Assembly (NCBI GenBank): GCA_002706065.1
Contig: PAJM01000007.1
Coordinates: forward strand, 18,061-63,772
DNA: 45,712 nt
From: Methanobacteriota archaeon
GTDB lineage: Archaea; Thermoplasmatota; Poseidoniia; Poseidoniales; Poseidoniaceae
Direction: 5' to 3'
Shown here: positions 24,612-35,700 of the stretch, one piece after another
How positions within the stretch are numbered: the first letter of the stretch is position 1
How the letters are laid out: every line of letters begins with the position of its first letter
Notes under the pieces: generated by a model
Databases searched by the model: none
Told to the model about the DNA's origin: nothing
What the model saw: the letters and a program-made list of their open reading frames with translations, nothing else
Program-made: the position numbers and the translations under genes

Positions 24612-25850
24612 ATGAGTGGACTCTTGAGTAAGGCTACTGCAGCAGAAGATACAACCGAAACAAATCCTGTGGAAGAGGAACCGAAAGAAGCTGCAGGTTT
24701 ACTTGCAGCCATTGAAGAATCCAATGATAAGCCCGAGATGTCAACCATCCTTACCTCCGTAGGTTGGGCGGTTATCATCGTCGGTGGTCTCCTCTCATTG
24801 CAAGGCGGTTCTTGGGGCCTCATCGTTGTTCTCTGTGTACTCGTTATCGGTATTGGTGCGCTGTATGCGGGACAGAACATGTCAGAGGATGGCATCGATC
24901 CTGTCCGCATGGGGGGAGCAGCAGTCTTGGCGGTTTTACTTGCTGCCGGCCCGTATGGAGTATCGATGTTCATGCCTGACAGCGGATCGTTTGGGATTAG
25001 TGATCTTGAATTAAAAGAAGATTCAGACGAAATTTCGTTCCGTGTGATAGGTTCTGCAAATTCGGTTGACGCAGTGATTACCGCAGATGGTGTAGAAAAA
25101 TGGTCACAAACAAAAGAACTGTCCTCTGAATCGGCTCGATTCACAGTGCCAATTTCTGAAATCTTCGTTGGAAACGCTTGGCAATGCACTGCGAGTTCGT
25201 GTCCAACTATACCTGCAATTGAATACCTCATCTCTGTATCCAGCGGAGATACAACACAAACCATCGACATCAATCCCGAGTTCATGACTCGAGAGGTCTT
25301 AGATTCGGGCGTTAAAATCACACCTGTGACAAAAACCGAAACCACTGGTCAGGACACAACCACTGAAATCGATGGAATTCGGGTTGAGATGATGGCTGGC
25401 CTCCTGCCAACGTCCCATACCCACCAAGATGGCGGAGGACATACCGATGCTAACGGAATATGGATCGAAGGTGATTACACTCTTGAGATGGTCATCAAAC
25501 GTGGCAATACCGTTGTGTACGGTGAGTCGAGTTCCCAAGGGTGCGCAAGTGAATCAAGCGGATTCCCTTACATCGAAGTGTCGGGAACAGTAGCGACGTC
25601 ATGCCGTGGTGATTCAACCGTGAGTGTCAATGGGTGGTTCGCTATGCCAGGTCCTGCAACAGATGATGTTGGCTCAAAGTATCTCAACCTGGATAGTTTC
25701 TTTGATGAAGATGATTGTTACGCATTCCAAGTTACAATTACCAACACATTATCGTCTGGAGATGAACTTGTTCTAGTTCAAGATGATGTTGCGTGGGATC
25801 TCGATTTCGAATCAAACAAAGAAGGCCCATGGGCTATGAACACGTGTTGA
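24612..25850 (+). CDS. Membrane protein with cytoplasmic acidic N-terminus, membrane helices and large ectodomain; unknown function
   Basis: I do not recognise this 412-residue protein. Residues 1-45 are acidic and soluble (SKATAAEDTTETNPVEEEPK). Three hydrophobic segments follow (STILTSVGWAVIIVGGLLSL, WGLIVVLCVLVIGIGALYAG, MGGAAVLAVLLAAGPYGVSM). The remaining 285 or so residues look extracytoplasmic and beta-rich, with cysteine pairs (NAWQCTASSCPT; SSQGCASES and VATSCRGD; DEDDCYAF and a final Cys). One strand region (FGISDLELKEDSDEISFRVI) resembles a secreted beta-sandwich. It begins 80 bases after the PGF-CTERM-like gene on the same strand and may be co-transcribed. It ends five bases before the stop of the convergent beta-helix gene. 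Confidence 0.7.
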   Translation: MSGLLSKATAAEDTTETNPVEEEPKEAAGLLAAIEESNDKPEMSTILTSVGWAVIIVGGLLSLQGGSWGLIVVLCVLVIGIGALYAGQNMSEDGIDPVRMGGAAVLAVLLAAGPYGVSMFMPDSGSFGISDLELKEDSDEISFRVIGSANSVDAVITADGVEKWSQTKELSSESARFTVPISEIFVGNAWQCTASSCPTIPAIEYLISVSSGDTTQTIDINPEFMTREVLDSGVKITPVTKTETTGQDTTTEIDGIRVEMMAGLLPTSHTHQDGGGHTDANGIWIEGDYTLEMVIKRGNTVVYGESSSQGCASESSGFPYIEVSGTVATSCRGDSTVSVNGWFAMPGPATDDVGSKYLNLDSFFDEDDCYAFQVTITNTLSSGDELVLVQDDVAWDLDFESNKEGPWAMNTC

Positions 25851-25855
25851 GCCAA

Positions 25856-27565
25856 TCATTCTGTTGTGATGACAGGGTTGCCCTCTGAGTCAACCCACTC
25901 TTCGTTCTCTTCTGGAGCAGACAAGGTTTCGACAACATCTTGTTTAGCGATCTCTTTACGAGCACCAATTGCAGTTGCTGCAGCTAAGATGGCAACCACA
26001 AGAACAATCGCTACGTAAAGGATAATCGGGAATCCTTCTACCTCATCAGTCGTCCAAGAGACTTCACTGGATGTCGTCCCGGATTCAGTAGCGATGAGTT
26101 GCTTAACAGGTTCGAGTACGTCTGGATAGAGGAAATCACACGTCAACTGTACGGCTTCATCCGAGTAGTGATACCAAGTAATCGGGACATCCTTTGTTTG
26201 CCCTGGTTCAACAGCCCAATTTGCAGTATTGGCCGTCGTATCTGCTTCGGTTTCTCCAACATAGCAGCGAACGTTTGGATTAACAGCCACAGGTCCTGTG
26301 TTTGAGATTGTGACCATCATTCCAAGACTGCGGCCAGTTTCAGCCGTGACAGCTTCAGGCTCGATGTTATCGATGCGAAGTTGCGGGTAGACCACATCGA
26401 TGGTTGCGGTCGAGGTCTGAGGTGCAGTTGCATCCGCCTCAAATTCGCCCCAGTTGGTAGCGACAGTCACTTTGATCGTTCCTGATTCTTGACCGTAGGT
26501 TCCGCTTCCATCAAGCCATTCCACAATGCGCTTGTGCTCGCTTGTTCCGATGTCGACTTTCCATGTGCTCGCATCGGACGGGTCGCCATTGATGATGGTG
26601 TTGATCGTGTTTGAACCGTATCCTATTCCTGTTGCTACAACGGTGGCTGTTGGTGCGTTGACAACGAGTTCTCGCATCGAGAGGAGGCGGATCCATGCGT
26701 CGACAAATCCTCCTGTTCCCGTTGAATTGGTATAATCGATGGTTGCTTGGTCGTGAAGTATGATATCCTCATCGGTGCGAGTTCCGAGCAGAACCGATTC
26801 AAGCACGTCGAGGTGTGAACCATCCATGACATGGATTGGCCCACTTCCGTAGAGTGTTGAATCCTCGATGGTGCAATCTCCCTCACAGGTAATGTTTGCA
26901 CCGGTAATTGTTGAATCTTCAATAATCAGCGTACCGTGATTTTCAATGTTGAAGGATGCCTGATTCCAGATAACGTTACCACCCTGCTGTGTCAATTCGT
27001 TCGCAGACAGTGTCAAAAGTTCTGAATTGGAATGGAACAATTCAATATGAGTTATGCCAAGTTGGAATGGATAGTAATGGTCAACAACAATGTTGACCGT
27101 TTGTGACAAATCGACCGTGAAAGATTCACTCTCTCCTGTAATCTCGAATGAGGTCACATCGTCGATTGTGAGATTAAGATAAGCGGATTCTGGGACATTG
27201 GTGTTGAAGTAGATCGTCATTGTTGCCGCAGAGTCTTGAATCTCTTCGCTGACATCGATTTCTGTTCCGTCATAAATCAGCAGTGTCGATGCGGTATTTT
27301 CTCCTTGGAAATGAACGGAATCGAGGTGGAGAACTCCTCCATCTTCCACCACGATGTTTGAATCTTCTTTGACGTCTACAGTCCCTGTCCAGTGCAATTC
27401 TCCCCCGCTTTGAATCAGGATTTCTCCGTCGAATGTTCCATCATTCCACATCGCAGAATTACTGATGGTTTCTGTTTCCCCTTGGGTCGGTGGGGATGCT
27501 ACAACGGGTGAACTTAGTAAGACTGAGGTTATCATGATGACGGCCAAGAATGATGCTGTTCGCAT
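25856..27565 (-). CDS. Secreted beta-helix/CARDB surface protein with C-terminal membrane anchor
   Basis: These 569 residues begin with a signal peptide (MRTASFLAVIMITSVLLSSP, VVA). Right-handed parallel beta-helix-like repeats follow, with the periodic pattern GEILIQSGGELHWTG, SNIVVEDGGVLHLDSVHF and GTLIIEDSTITGANITCEGD. A CARDB-type domain comes next (LRIDNIEPEAVTAETGRSLG, MMVTISNTGPVAVNP). Near the C-terminus a transmembrane helix (IILYVAIVLVVAILAAATAI) is followed by a short tail ending NEEWVDSEGNPVITTE. It is a surface-exposed, membrane-anchored protein of unknown ligand. It lies 40 bases after carS on the same strand, so it may share carS's transcript. Confidence 0.8.
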   Translation of the reverse strand: MRTASFLAVIMITSVLLSSPVVASPPTQGETETISNSAMWNDGTFDGEILIQSGGELHWTGTVDVKEDSNIVVEDGGVLHLDSVHFQGENTASTLLIYDGTEIDVSEEIQDSAATMTIYFNTNVPESAYLNLTIDDVTSFEITGESESFTVDLSQTVNIVVDHYYPFQLGITHIELFHSNSELLTLSANELTQQGGNVIWNQASFNIENHGTLIIEDSTITGANITCEGDCTIEDSTLYGSGPIHVMDGSHLDVLESVLLGTRTDEDIILHDQATIDYTNSTGTGGFVDAWIRLLSMRELVVNAPTATVVATGIGYGSNTINTIINGDPSDASTWKVDIGTSEHKRIVEWLDGSGTYGQESGTIKVTVATNWGEFEADATAPQTSTATIDVVYPQLRIDNIEPEAVTAETGRSLGMMVTISNTGPVAVNPNVRCYVGETEADTTANTANWAVEPGQTKDVPITWYHYSDEAVQLTCDFLYPDVLEPVKQLIATESGTTSSEVSWTTDEVEGFPIILYVAIVLVVAILAAATAIGARKEIAKQDVVETLSAPEENEEWVDSEGNPVITTE

Positions 27566-27605
27566 GATTTACCCAAGGCAAGGTGAACCATCAACTCTTC
27601 TCTCG

Positions 27606-28310
27606 TTAGTACGGCACATCTTTCCAACCAATCGCATACCCGATCAGATTGAATGAACGGTGCAGTATGGGTGTAATGATGATGATGATTGCCATTGGAA
27701 GAAGTAAATCAGTCGACGAAAGAAGCGATGTGCTGAGGAAGAGCTGACCCCACAAAAAGACCATGATTGCAAATGGTAAGGTGTCAAGAAGAGGTGCCTT
27801 TGAGGAAACGTCGCCTTCTCGTTTCAGTCCACGTCGTCGCTTGAAGAATGAACCGGTCATGTCGCCTAGCAAACAGGCAAATCCAAGGAATGAACCGAGA
27901 ACGTAGGCTGTTAGATACGGTCCGCCGATTGAAAACCATGTGTCTCCCGAACCCGTCAACGGAGAGACAAAAACGGTTGCTTCGTCAAAGGACGACCCAA
28001 CAATGGCCACTTGGAGCATGCACAACAGCCCTGCGGTCAGAGAACCTCCAATCAATCCATTCCATGTCTTCCCATCACCGAGCATTCGATTTCCGTCGTT
28101 CATCACCTTTCCGCCATCGATTGGCCACGGGCCATACCCTGTTTTCGGGAGCCATTTACCCCACATCATCGCAAATGTGTTCGCAATAAAGCCAGGAAGA
28201 TAAAGCCACAACGTCATGAGGACGAGAAAGAAAATACCCATGTCAGTTGCATCAGCCACTTCGCTCATGACAGCATGTGGTACCATCAAGCACATGAAGA
28301 CTGTTGTCAT
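27606..28310 (-). CDS. carS: CDP-archaeol synthase (CTP:2,3-di-O-geranylgeranylglycerol-phosphate cytidylyltransferase)
   Basis: This 234-residue integral membrane enzyme of the CarS/DUF46 family activates unsaturated archaetidic acid with CTP before polar headgroup attachment in ether-lipid synthesis. Diagnostic stretches: LPGFIANTFAMMWGKW, GPWPIDGGKVMNDGNRMLGD, GKTWNGLIGGSLTAG, LGDMTGSFFKRRRGLKR and KAPLLDTLPFAIMVF, with about five hydrophobic helices. Its presence is strong evidence for an archaeal host. The start is uncertain: ATG at 28310 or the later one at 28268 (MSEVADATDMGIFF), which would fit better if transcription starts from the AT-rich core near 28332. It is divergent from purD and followed by the beta-helix surface protein. 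Confidence 0.93.
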   Translation of the reverse strand: MTTVFMCLMVPHAVMSEVADATDMGIFFLVLMTLWLYLPGFIANTFAMMWGKWLPKTGYGPWPIDGGKVMNDGNRMLGDGKTWNGLIGGSLTAGLLCMLQVAIVGSSFDEATVFVSPLTGSGDTWFSIGGPYLTAYVLGSFLGFACLLGDMTGSFFKRRRGLKREGDVSSKAPLLDTLPFAIMVFLWGQLFLSTSLLSSTDLLLPMAIIIIITPILHRSFNLIGYAIGWKDVPY

Positions 28311-28359
28311 CTGAAGGCCGAAGCGGTTGAATTATCAGCCCAACACAACAGGGGATGAT

Positions 28360-29622
28360 ATGGGTCGATGTGTGCTTGTGGTCGGCGGCGGCGGACGAGA
28401 ACATGCTTTGTGCCTCGCCCTTTCCGAATCCCCATCAATCAGGGAAATTCATACGACGCCCGGCAATGCTGGTACGGAGCATTTTGGTTCAAACCATGAC
28501 ATCCCAGCATCTGACATCAGTGGATTGTTGGAGCTTTCGCAGCGACTTAAAGTCGATTTCGTGGTGGTTGGTCCGGAAGCACCACTCTGTGATGGTCTTG
28601 CGGATCGTCTCATCAACATCGGTATTCCGTGCTTTGGTCCTCAACGTTTGCATGCTGAACTTGAAGGGTCGAAACTGTTTGCAAAGCAGGCAATGGAGGC
28701 AGCGGGGGTGCCGACAGCCGAATACGATCTTCTCGATGCCTCTTCCGACATCAATACCTACCTTGATGCACGCTCTCATGAGCCATGGGTCATCAAGCGA
28801 GATGTCCTTGCGGGTGGAAAAGGTGTTGTTGTGACATCAGACCGGAAAGAAGCAATCGAATTTATCCAACAATCGGTGCAATCCGATGGACATGTCCTTC
28901 TCGAGCGATTTTTACCGGGCGAAGAAGCGAGCATGTTGGTTGTCATGGACAAGTCAGGCTTTGTTTGTTTGCCGCCAAGTCAAGACCACAAACGAGCCTA
29001 CGATGGAGATGAAGGTCCAAACACGGGGGGTATGGGGGCGTACTGTCCTGCTCCTGTGGTCACCGATGCAATTCATGAGAAGGTTCTCGAGCGGATCGTA
29101 GGCCCTATGTTCACTTATCTTTCGTCGATGGAGATACCATATCGAGGTGTCCTCTATGTTGGGCTTATGATCGATCAATACGGTGATCCGTACGTTGTAG
29201 AATTCAATGTACGATTTGGCGATCCTGAATGTCAGGTCACGCTACCACTCATCGATACAGATGTTGGTGAGCTGTTGTTTGCATCATCAACCGATGCCTT
29301 GTCCAAGACTGATGTGGTGTTCAAACGGGCCCACGCACTTACAATTGTTCTTGCCTCAGAAGGCTATCCGAAAACTGCGATCAAAGGTCGTCCAATTGTT
29401 GGCCTTGACCGTTCTTTGGACTCAGCAACAACATGGGTGAGTCATGCGGGCACATCCCGTAACGAAACCGGTGATTTCATTTCATCAGGCGGCCGTGTTC
29501 TCTCGGTGACTTCAGTTGCGGATTCTCTTCAGAAAGCACGCGATTCTTCATATCAACGCCTTGCCCAAATTATACTCGACGGTTCCCATCACCGCTCGGA
29601 CATCGGGCATCGTGCTTTGTAA
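28360..29622 (+). CDS. purD: Phosphoribosylamine-glycine ligase (GAR synthetase)
   Basis: This 420-residue ATP-grasp enzyme catalyses the second step of de novo purine synthesis. Seen: N-terminal VLVVGGGGREHALCLALSES, IHTTPGNAGTEH, VDFVVVGPEAPLCDGLADRL, CFGPQRLHAELEGSKLFAKQ, then the ATP-grasp core KRDVLAGGKGVVV, LPPSQDHKRAYDGDEGPNTG, GMGAYCPAP, YRGVLYVGLMI and VEFNVRFGDPECQ. The ATG at 28360 is chosen over an upstream in-frame TTG (28327). An AATTAT core about 28 bases upstream can serve as TATA box and may be shared with divergent carS. Downstream, 123 bases separate it from aglB. Confidence 0.95.
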   Translation: MGRCVLVVGGGGREHALCLALSESPSIREIHTTPGNAGTEHFGSNHDIPASDISGLLELSQRLKVDFVVVGPEAPLCDGLADRLINIGIPCFGPQRLHAELEGSKLFAKQAMEAAGVPTAEYDLLDASSDINTYLDARSHEPWVIKRDVLAGGKGVVVTSDRKEAIEFIQQSVQSDGHVLLERFLPGEEASMLVVMDKSGFVCLPPSQDHKRAYDGDEGPNTGGMGAYCPAPVVTDAIHEKVLERIVGPMFTYLSSMEIPYRGVLYVGLMIDQYGDPYVVEFNVRFGDPECQVTLPLIDTDVGELLFASSTDALSKTDVVFKRAHALTIVLASEGYPKTAIKGRPIVGLDRSLDSATTWVSHAGTSRNETGDFISSGGRVLSVTSVADSLQKARDSSYQRLAQIILDGSHHRSDIGHRAL

Positions 29623-29673
29623 TCAAAAATTCCGATGACGTACCTCGATTCACCCTCCTCTCTCATCGTCATT

Positions 29674-29680
29674 GTTAAAA
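29674..29680 (+). promoter_or_regulatory. Possible TATA-like element (GTTAAAA) before aglB
   Basis: In the 123-base gap between purD and aglB the only AT-rich promoter-like stretch is GTTAAAA, about 70 bases before the aglB ATG. That would give a leader of roughly 40 bases, consistent with the GAGGGA Shine-Dalgarno-like sequence at 29735-29740. Nothing else was recognised in the gap. Confidence 0.3.
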
Positions 29681-29745
29681 GAGGGTCGAAAGTGGGCAAA
29701 ATGCTCCAGCCCTGCTGCTGTCGAGCAATCCTCTGAGGGAAAACA

Positions 29746-32700
29746 ATGGAAAAGGTATCAAAGACCTCGCAGCGCCCTGTTTTTAGTTGGCTTATCGCCC
29801 CTTTAGCAGTGCTGATTGCAATACTAGCAAACCGCATCGATGGACTCATGTCGATCGATGTTCAACTGAACAGCGATACGATGACGCCGATCATCGCTAC
29901 TGGTGTAGCCGGACTTCTGGCTGTAACACCTCGCATTCTCCGTCAACTAGGTTCCATCCCTGAGTCGATTTCTCAAACACAAATCTCCCTCGCTATGTTT
30001 GTCCTCGCTCTGGTTGGTTCCGGAATTACCGAAACCCAGACAGACGGCTTTGTGGGGCTGACGTTCTTCATCGTCCTCTTTGGCGGTTATCTGCTCGATT
30101 CACGCGAACGTTACGAATGGATGACCATGCTCGTCTTCGCGGGTGTGGGTGTGCACTCCGCGTTTGACATCGCAACAGCAGTTGCTCTGGATGGATTTGT
30201 CGCTGGTGCAACTCCGGCGGAAGACTACTATCTCGCAGACGCATATCTCCCTGCAAGTTACGCTTTCGACGGTGGGCAAAGTTACAACGTTTCAACATTC
30301 CAAGAAACAGCACTTGGATTTGTGTTCTTTACATGGTTTACCGTGTTCCCAATTCTTGGCTTGCTGATTGGAGTCGCTGGACGCGGGGTTCTCAATCCTT
30401 CAGGCGACAAAGGATGGTTCTCGTACAACACTGTTGAGAACGGCTGGAATCGTCAAGCACTGCCACTCCAAATCGCTTTGTTCGTATGGGCTGCTGCCCA
30501 TCTTGCAACGATCTGGCATTTCGATCAAGGAGAAGTCGCAGACCGACTTCGACTCGGTGGCCTTGGTGGTATCGAAGCGAACGGATTCGTTGGCTATTAC
30601 TCCGCACTGTTGACTGGAATCGTAGCGATTATCGTGTCAGGAATGGTTGCTGAACGCTGGCTTACTCGAGCAATGACTCTAACCTCCCTTTGGGCCTTGT
30701 ACCTCGTCGGCTCATGGTACGAGGAAGGATTTTGGACCAACGAGACGTTTGCAGAATCATGGGCTCCATTGATTTGGCTTGCCATCACGTTCTTCGTTGG
30801 TGTTGCCATTTCTATTATCGGAAATCACGAGAAATACGGTGGTTGGTCAAATCGTGAAAATCACCGTCCAAGTGGCGCTCGACAATTCTGGAATGCACAC
30901 TGGGCAGGTCTCCTTACTGCAGTGGCCTTCCTCGTCGGATTGGTCATCAGAATTCAGTGGTATGCCGTTCCATCCATGCACGCCATGGGAACTGAAGGCT
31001 TCGACATGACTGGGGGTTCTGACCCTTGGTACATGAAGCGAGTTGTCGACTACATCTTGGCACAAAACGCCCACTTGATTGTTGACGCTGACCGATTTTA
31101 TCCAATTGGTGGCATCAACCCTCGACCTCCGTTGTTCTCGTGGAGCCTCGCTATCGGTGCTATGATTCTAGAACCGTTCCTCGGTGAAGACGCTGTGTGG
31201 TGGAGCATGCTCGCTCTCCCTGCTATCTACGGCGCATTGACCATCGTACCGGTAGCAGCAATCGCACGAGATCACTTCGGAAAGGCAGCCGGTGTCATCG
31301 CTGCTTGGCTGATTGCCTTCATGCCTGCACACGTCACTCACTCGACTTGGGGCCTTGCAGATCACGACTCGTTCGTGATGCTGTTTATCGTTCTCGGATT
31401 CATGTTCTATCTCCGTGCTGTAAAGTATGCGGGCTCTGAACGCTTGGTTCGAACAACGTCGATTCATCCTCTTGACATGCTACGCGCCATGGGTGCCGTT
31501 GCGCAAGAGCGCAAGTATGCAATGTCGAACGCAGTCCTTGCTGGTGTCGCCTTTGGTGCGGCAAGCCTCGGATGGAAAGGGTTCGTTGCAGGGCCAGCAA
31601 TTTTGTTCCTTGCGTACGCTGCTCAGGTTGCTCTCAACATGTTCCGACGTCGAGATTCGACCATCTTGAGCACCTTGTTCCTGACCATGTTGCTGACCAA
31701 TCTTCTCATTGCAATCCCATTCTACGCACATCCACAAATGAACCTCATGCTGGACGGAACCGGATTACAACCGTTCTTGTTCATCTTGCTGTTCACTGTC
31801 GTTATCATGTACATTACAACAGGATTCCGTGACAAGCCATGGTTGCTTGTCCTTGGAACATTGGCGGTTGGAGCAACTGCGTTCCTCGCAGCGCTCTACG
31901 TGCTGAAGGTCACGAATCTCAGCAACGCCTGGGATGTCTTGTTTACGGGTAGTGGTTACTTCACCAAGACCAAGATCTTTGGAACTGTTGCTGAAGCAAA
32001 CGCTCCTGATCGAGGATACATGTTTGCAAGCTTCGGACCAATCGTCTTTGTCTTCGCACTCGTCGTCGGTCTCACATCATTATGGAGAACATTCAGTAAG
32101 CGCAGTCAAATTTCATTGGTCTTTGCAGTCTGGATTTTTACCGCTTCGTACATGTCATGGACCGCTGCACGTTTCCTATTCAACGCAACACCTGTTGTTG
32201 CAGTGATGGGAGCAGCAGGTATTGTTGGATTCTGGAAGTGGGCCGACTGGGATGCTCTGGTTCGAAATTGGCGCCGTGCGGGTATTCGCACACCGTCAGA
32301 ACGAATCGGCGGAGCTCGACGTGCAGTATGGCGCACACCATCCTTCTCGGCCGTTGTCCTTGTTCTCATTATGCTCTCAGGACAACAACTCACATACGGA
32401 CTCGACTCTGCAATCCCAAGCAACTCTCCTGCTGAAGCAGATTTGGATGAATCGATCTACTACACCGTGCCTGACATCATGCGATGGGATGGACTCGGTG
32501 TCTCTGTACTCGATAATCGCGACTACGAAGCATTTGGTGGTCGCGCTTACATGGGTTCCTTTGGAAGTGGTTTCAACGGCCAATACTGGAACTTTGCGCA
32601 TGAGTGGTTAGCAGAACAAGACAAATATCACGAAGGTGTGACTGACAAGTCTGGTTGTGATGAAGAAAACGGTATTTGGATCAGTGACTCCGGCCTTTGT

Positions 32701-35700
32701 GAAATGAAATTTGGTGACAAACCTGCTTTCGTTTCATGGTGGGACTACGGTTTCCAAGCACTCAACACGGGCGAACACCCGTCCGTTTCCGATAACTTCC
32801 AGAGTGGTATTCCTGCTTCAGGAAACATGTTGCTTGCACGAAGTCAAACGGACTTGGTTGCAATGTTCATTCAACACCTTGCAATCGGAGATATCACCTA
32901 CAACATGGTGACCAACGACGAGAGGTCGTTCACGCCAGCGTTTGAATCTGCGCTCAAGAGTGAACTGAAGAACACTGAACAATTTGAGGAGCTTGAACTC
33001 ATCATGATTCAAGAAGGAATGGATCTTGATGATATGGCTGATGTTGTTGTTGGTCACTCATATGAGGTCTTCAAGAACAAAGGTGATGCATACATGAGCC
33101 GAGGATATCCGCTTGATTCCAACGGTATTCCGGATGAATCTCTTGGACTCCATTACCGAGTTTGGGCAGACGGTGAACTGATTCCTTGTGACAATCCAAG
33201 TGAAGAAATTTGTTCTCATGGAGACTATGTTTCTGAGCAAGCTGCAAACAGCACGTTCCGAAACAACGCTGAAGTGAGTTCAAGCGAGGTGGCTGACGTT
33301 ACGCATTACACATTCGGAGACTACTGGTACACTGCTGATTTGGTCGAGGAGTACCCGTCCGTTTCAACAAGCATCCACCGCTCCAACGCACACATTGCCC
33401 TTGTTGTCCAATTGTTGACCAACGGTTTGACCGATGATGAAATCATTGACCTGTACCACACAATCATTGAATTGGAAGACATTTACGAAGTGCAAGATTA
33501 CAACGGTGCGCCAGGTCAAACACTTGAGCGAGACCACGAAATCAGATACTTTGCAATCGACGATAAGCTGTACCCACGTGCAGGACGTTACAATTCAGAG
33601 GCTGGCTACAATGGCGGTCGACCTCTGGGTATTTTCGGTGCACCGACAATTCTGTCGGGTCAGGATTTCAACACCTTCACTAACGAAGTCTACGAAACAC
33701 AACGTGGCGATCAACCCGTCCGTGAGATGGATCGTGAGGCTGTCGATGAAGCAATGTTGAAGGACGTGCTGGACCAGCAATCAGGTGCAGAGATTGATCC
33801 GCTCACTGTACAAGACATTCGTGTCGATCATCTTCCTGAATTCTTCGATACAATGTTGGCACGTTCCTACGTTGGATACGGTGCATCAACACTCGGTGCT
33901 GATGCAGGCTCTACCAACCCACAACCACGTCAACAACTTACTGAGAATTCACGAGGAACTTCGTTCTTGCAACAAGCATATCCATTACCAGGTGCAATGA
34001 TGAATCACTTTGTCATCGCCAACTGGTACGACCCTGACACACCTGCAATCCTTGCGAATGCAAATGTTAAGATCATGAAGTACTACTCGGGCGCCGAAAT
34101 TTCGGGCACAGTCATGACTGAAGATGACGGTATGGGCTTGCCTAACGCACGAATCCTCATCGAGCGAGATGCGTTCTCGGGAGAAGATTCTGAGGACCTT
34201 GACAATGACACCTACTGGATTCCTATCGGTGTAACAGACGCAGATGAAAACGGAGATTGGAGCTTCTTGGCTCCTGCGGGTAAGATTCGTGTCTCCGCCT
34301 TCGCTGGTATTTACGATGATACGTTTGCCATTCAAGACATCCAAAGCGGAGAATTCGCGAACGGATTCGGTGACGTCTTGACGGAGAGCAACGATGACCG
34401 CCAGGTCTATGCTATTACAGCAGTACTCGGCGAAGTGGCCAATATGACTTGGCTTGGTGAAACCATGATCAACATCACGGGCGCACAGGCCGACCGTGAT
34501 GCTGATGCTCCTGCTCCTGAAGCCATGGACATCGAGGTACAGAGTACTGGTGTATCCGGTACCGTTGCGTGGTCTGGATATGGTGAGTTTGACGGTGAAC
34601 CACTGGTTGAGACCGATTTCATTCTACGAAACATATGGGCGATGACCGAAAACTACACGCTCACAACAACCAATGGATCCTTTGACACTGATGAAACCCG
34701 TGTGCTCCAAGGAACTGGTGAAGTTACGTTCTCGGATGTTGGTACCTTTACAAGCGAAGGCGTTGCTCTTGCGTACGACTTTACTGGTAACTTTACTCGA
34801 GAGATTTCGGACGCTCGCGTCTTTTCCGGTAACGGAACCTGGATAGGAAAGGGTACCATTGAAGCTACTTGGATTGAACACGACAATGCTTCACTTGATT
34901 GCGGTGAGAACTCAACCATGCCTGAGAATGCAACACTCTGTTTGATTTCAACAGGAACGGATTTCTCGACGTATCTCCTCGCTGGTGAAGCAAAAGCCAA
35001 CGGTCGCTTGACTTCGGATGGTATCAGCTCGCTGACCAAGGAACTCGATGGTGAGACCTTCGAGGGTACTGGTATCTTTGAGGGTGTAGGTACGCTCAAC
35101 GGAACAGGATTGTTCATCGGTCCTGGTACGTTCAGTGGAGACATCGTGAACCCAGGCTCGTTCTACCAAACAGGACTGGTTCCAGGTGTTTACAACATGA
35201 TTGCGGTGATGCCCAACGGTCGAGAAATACTGTTGCCTGAACCAGTTGATGTTGGAATTGAGGCAAGTTTCGATCTTTCAATGACCGTTCCTGCCTCGCT
35301 CTTTGACGACAAACTCACCACAATGTCTGGCGATGCCATACCAAATCAAGCGGTTGAACTGATTGATGTTGTTCTCGGCGAAGAGGAAATGATTGTTCTC
35401 ACGTCCGATGAGGAAGGAAACGTCACGTACGGCCCAATCACTGCAGGTGAATACCTTGTACGGGTTGATCTTGACGACGATGGGTTCTACGAACTCAACC
35501 AAACCATGCAGGTTTACGACGAGCCAATGAACTTCACCTTTGACATCGGTATTCCTGAAATGTTTGACCTGACCATTACGCTCAATGGTCCTGAAGGATT
35601 CGACGTTGCTGGACGTGAAGTTAACTTCACAGATCCTCTCGGCCTGATGCCAATCGAGGTTGTTTCAGACGAGAACGGTGTTGTCTACGTCGAACTTCCT

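Noticed and set aside
24479-25345. Long minus-strand open frame of 288 codons
   Set aside because: It is antisense to two genes with clear signal peptide and membrane helices, and its translation is low-complexity with no domain or ribosome-binding site.
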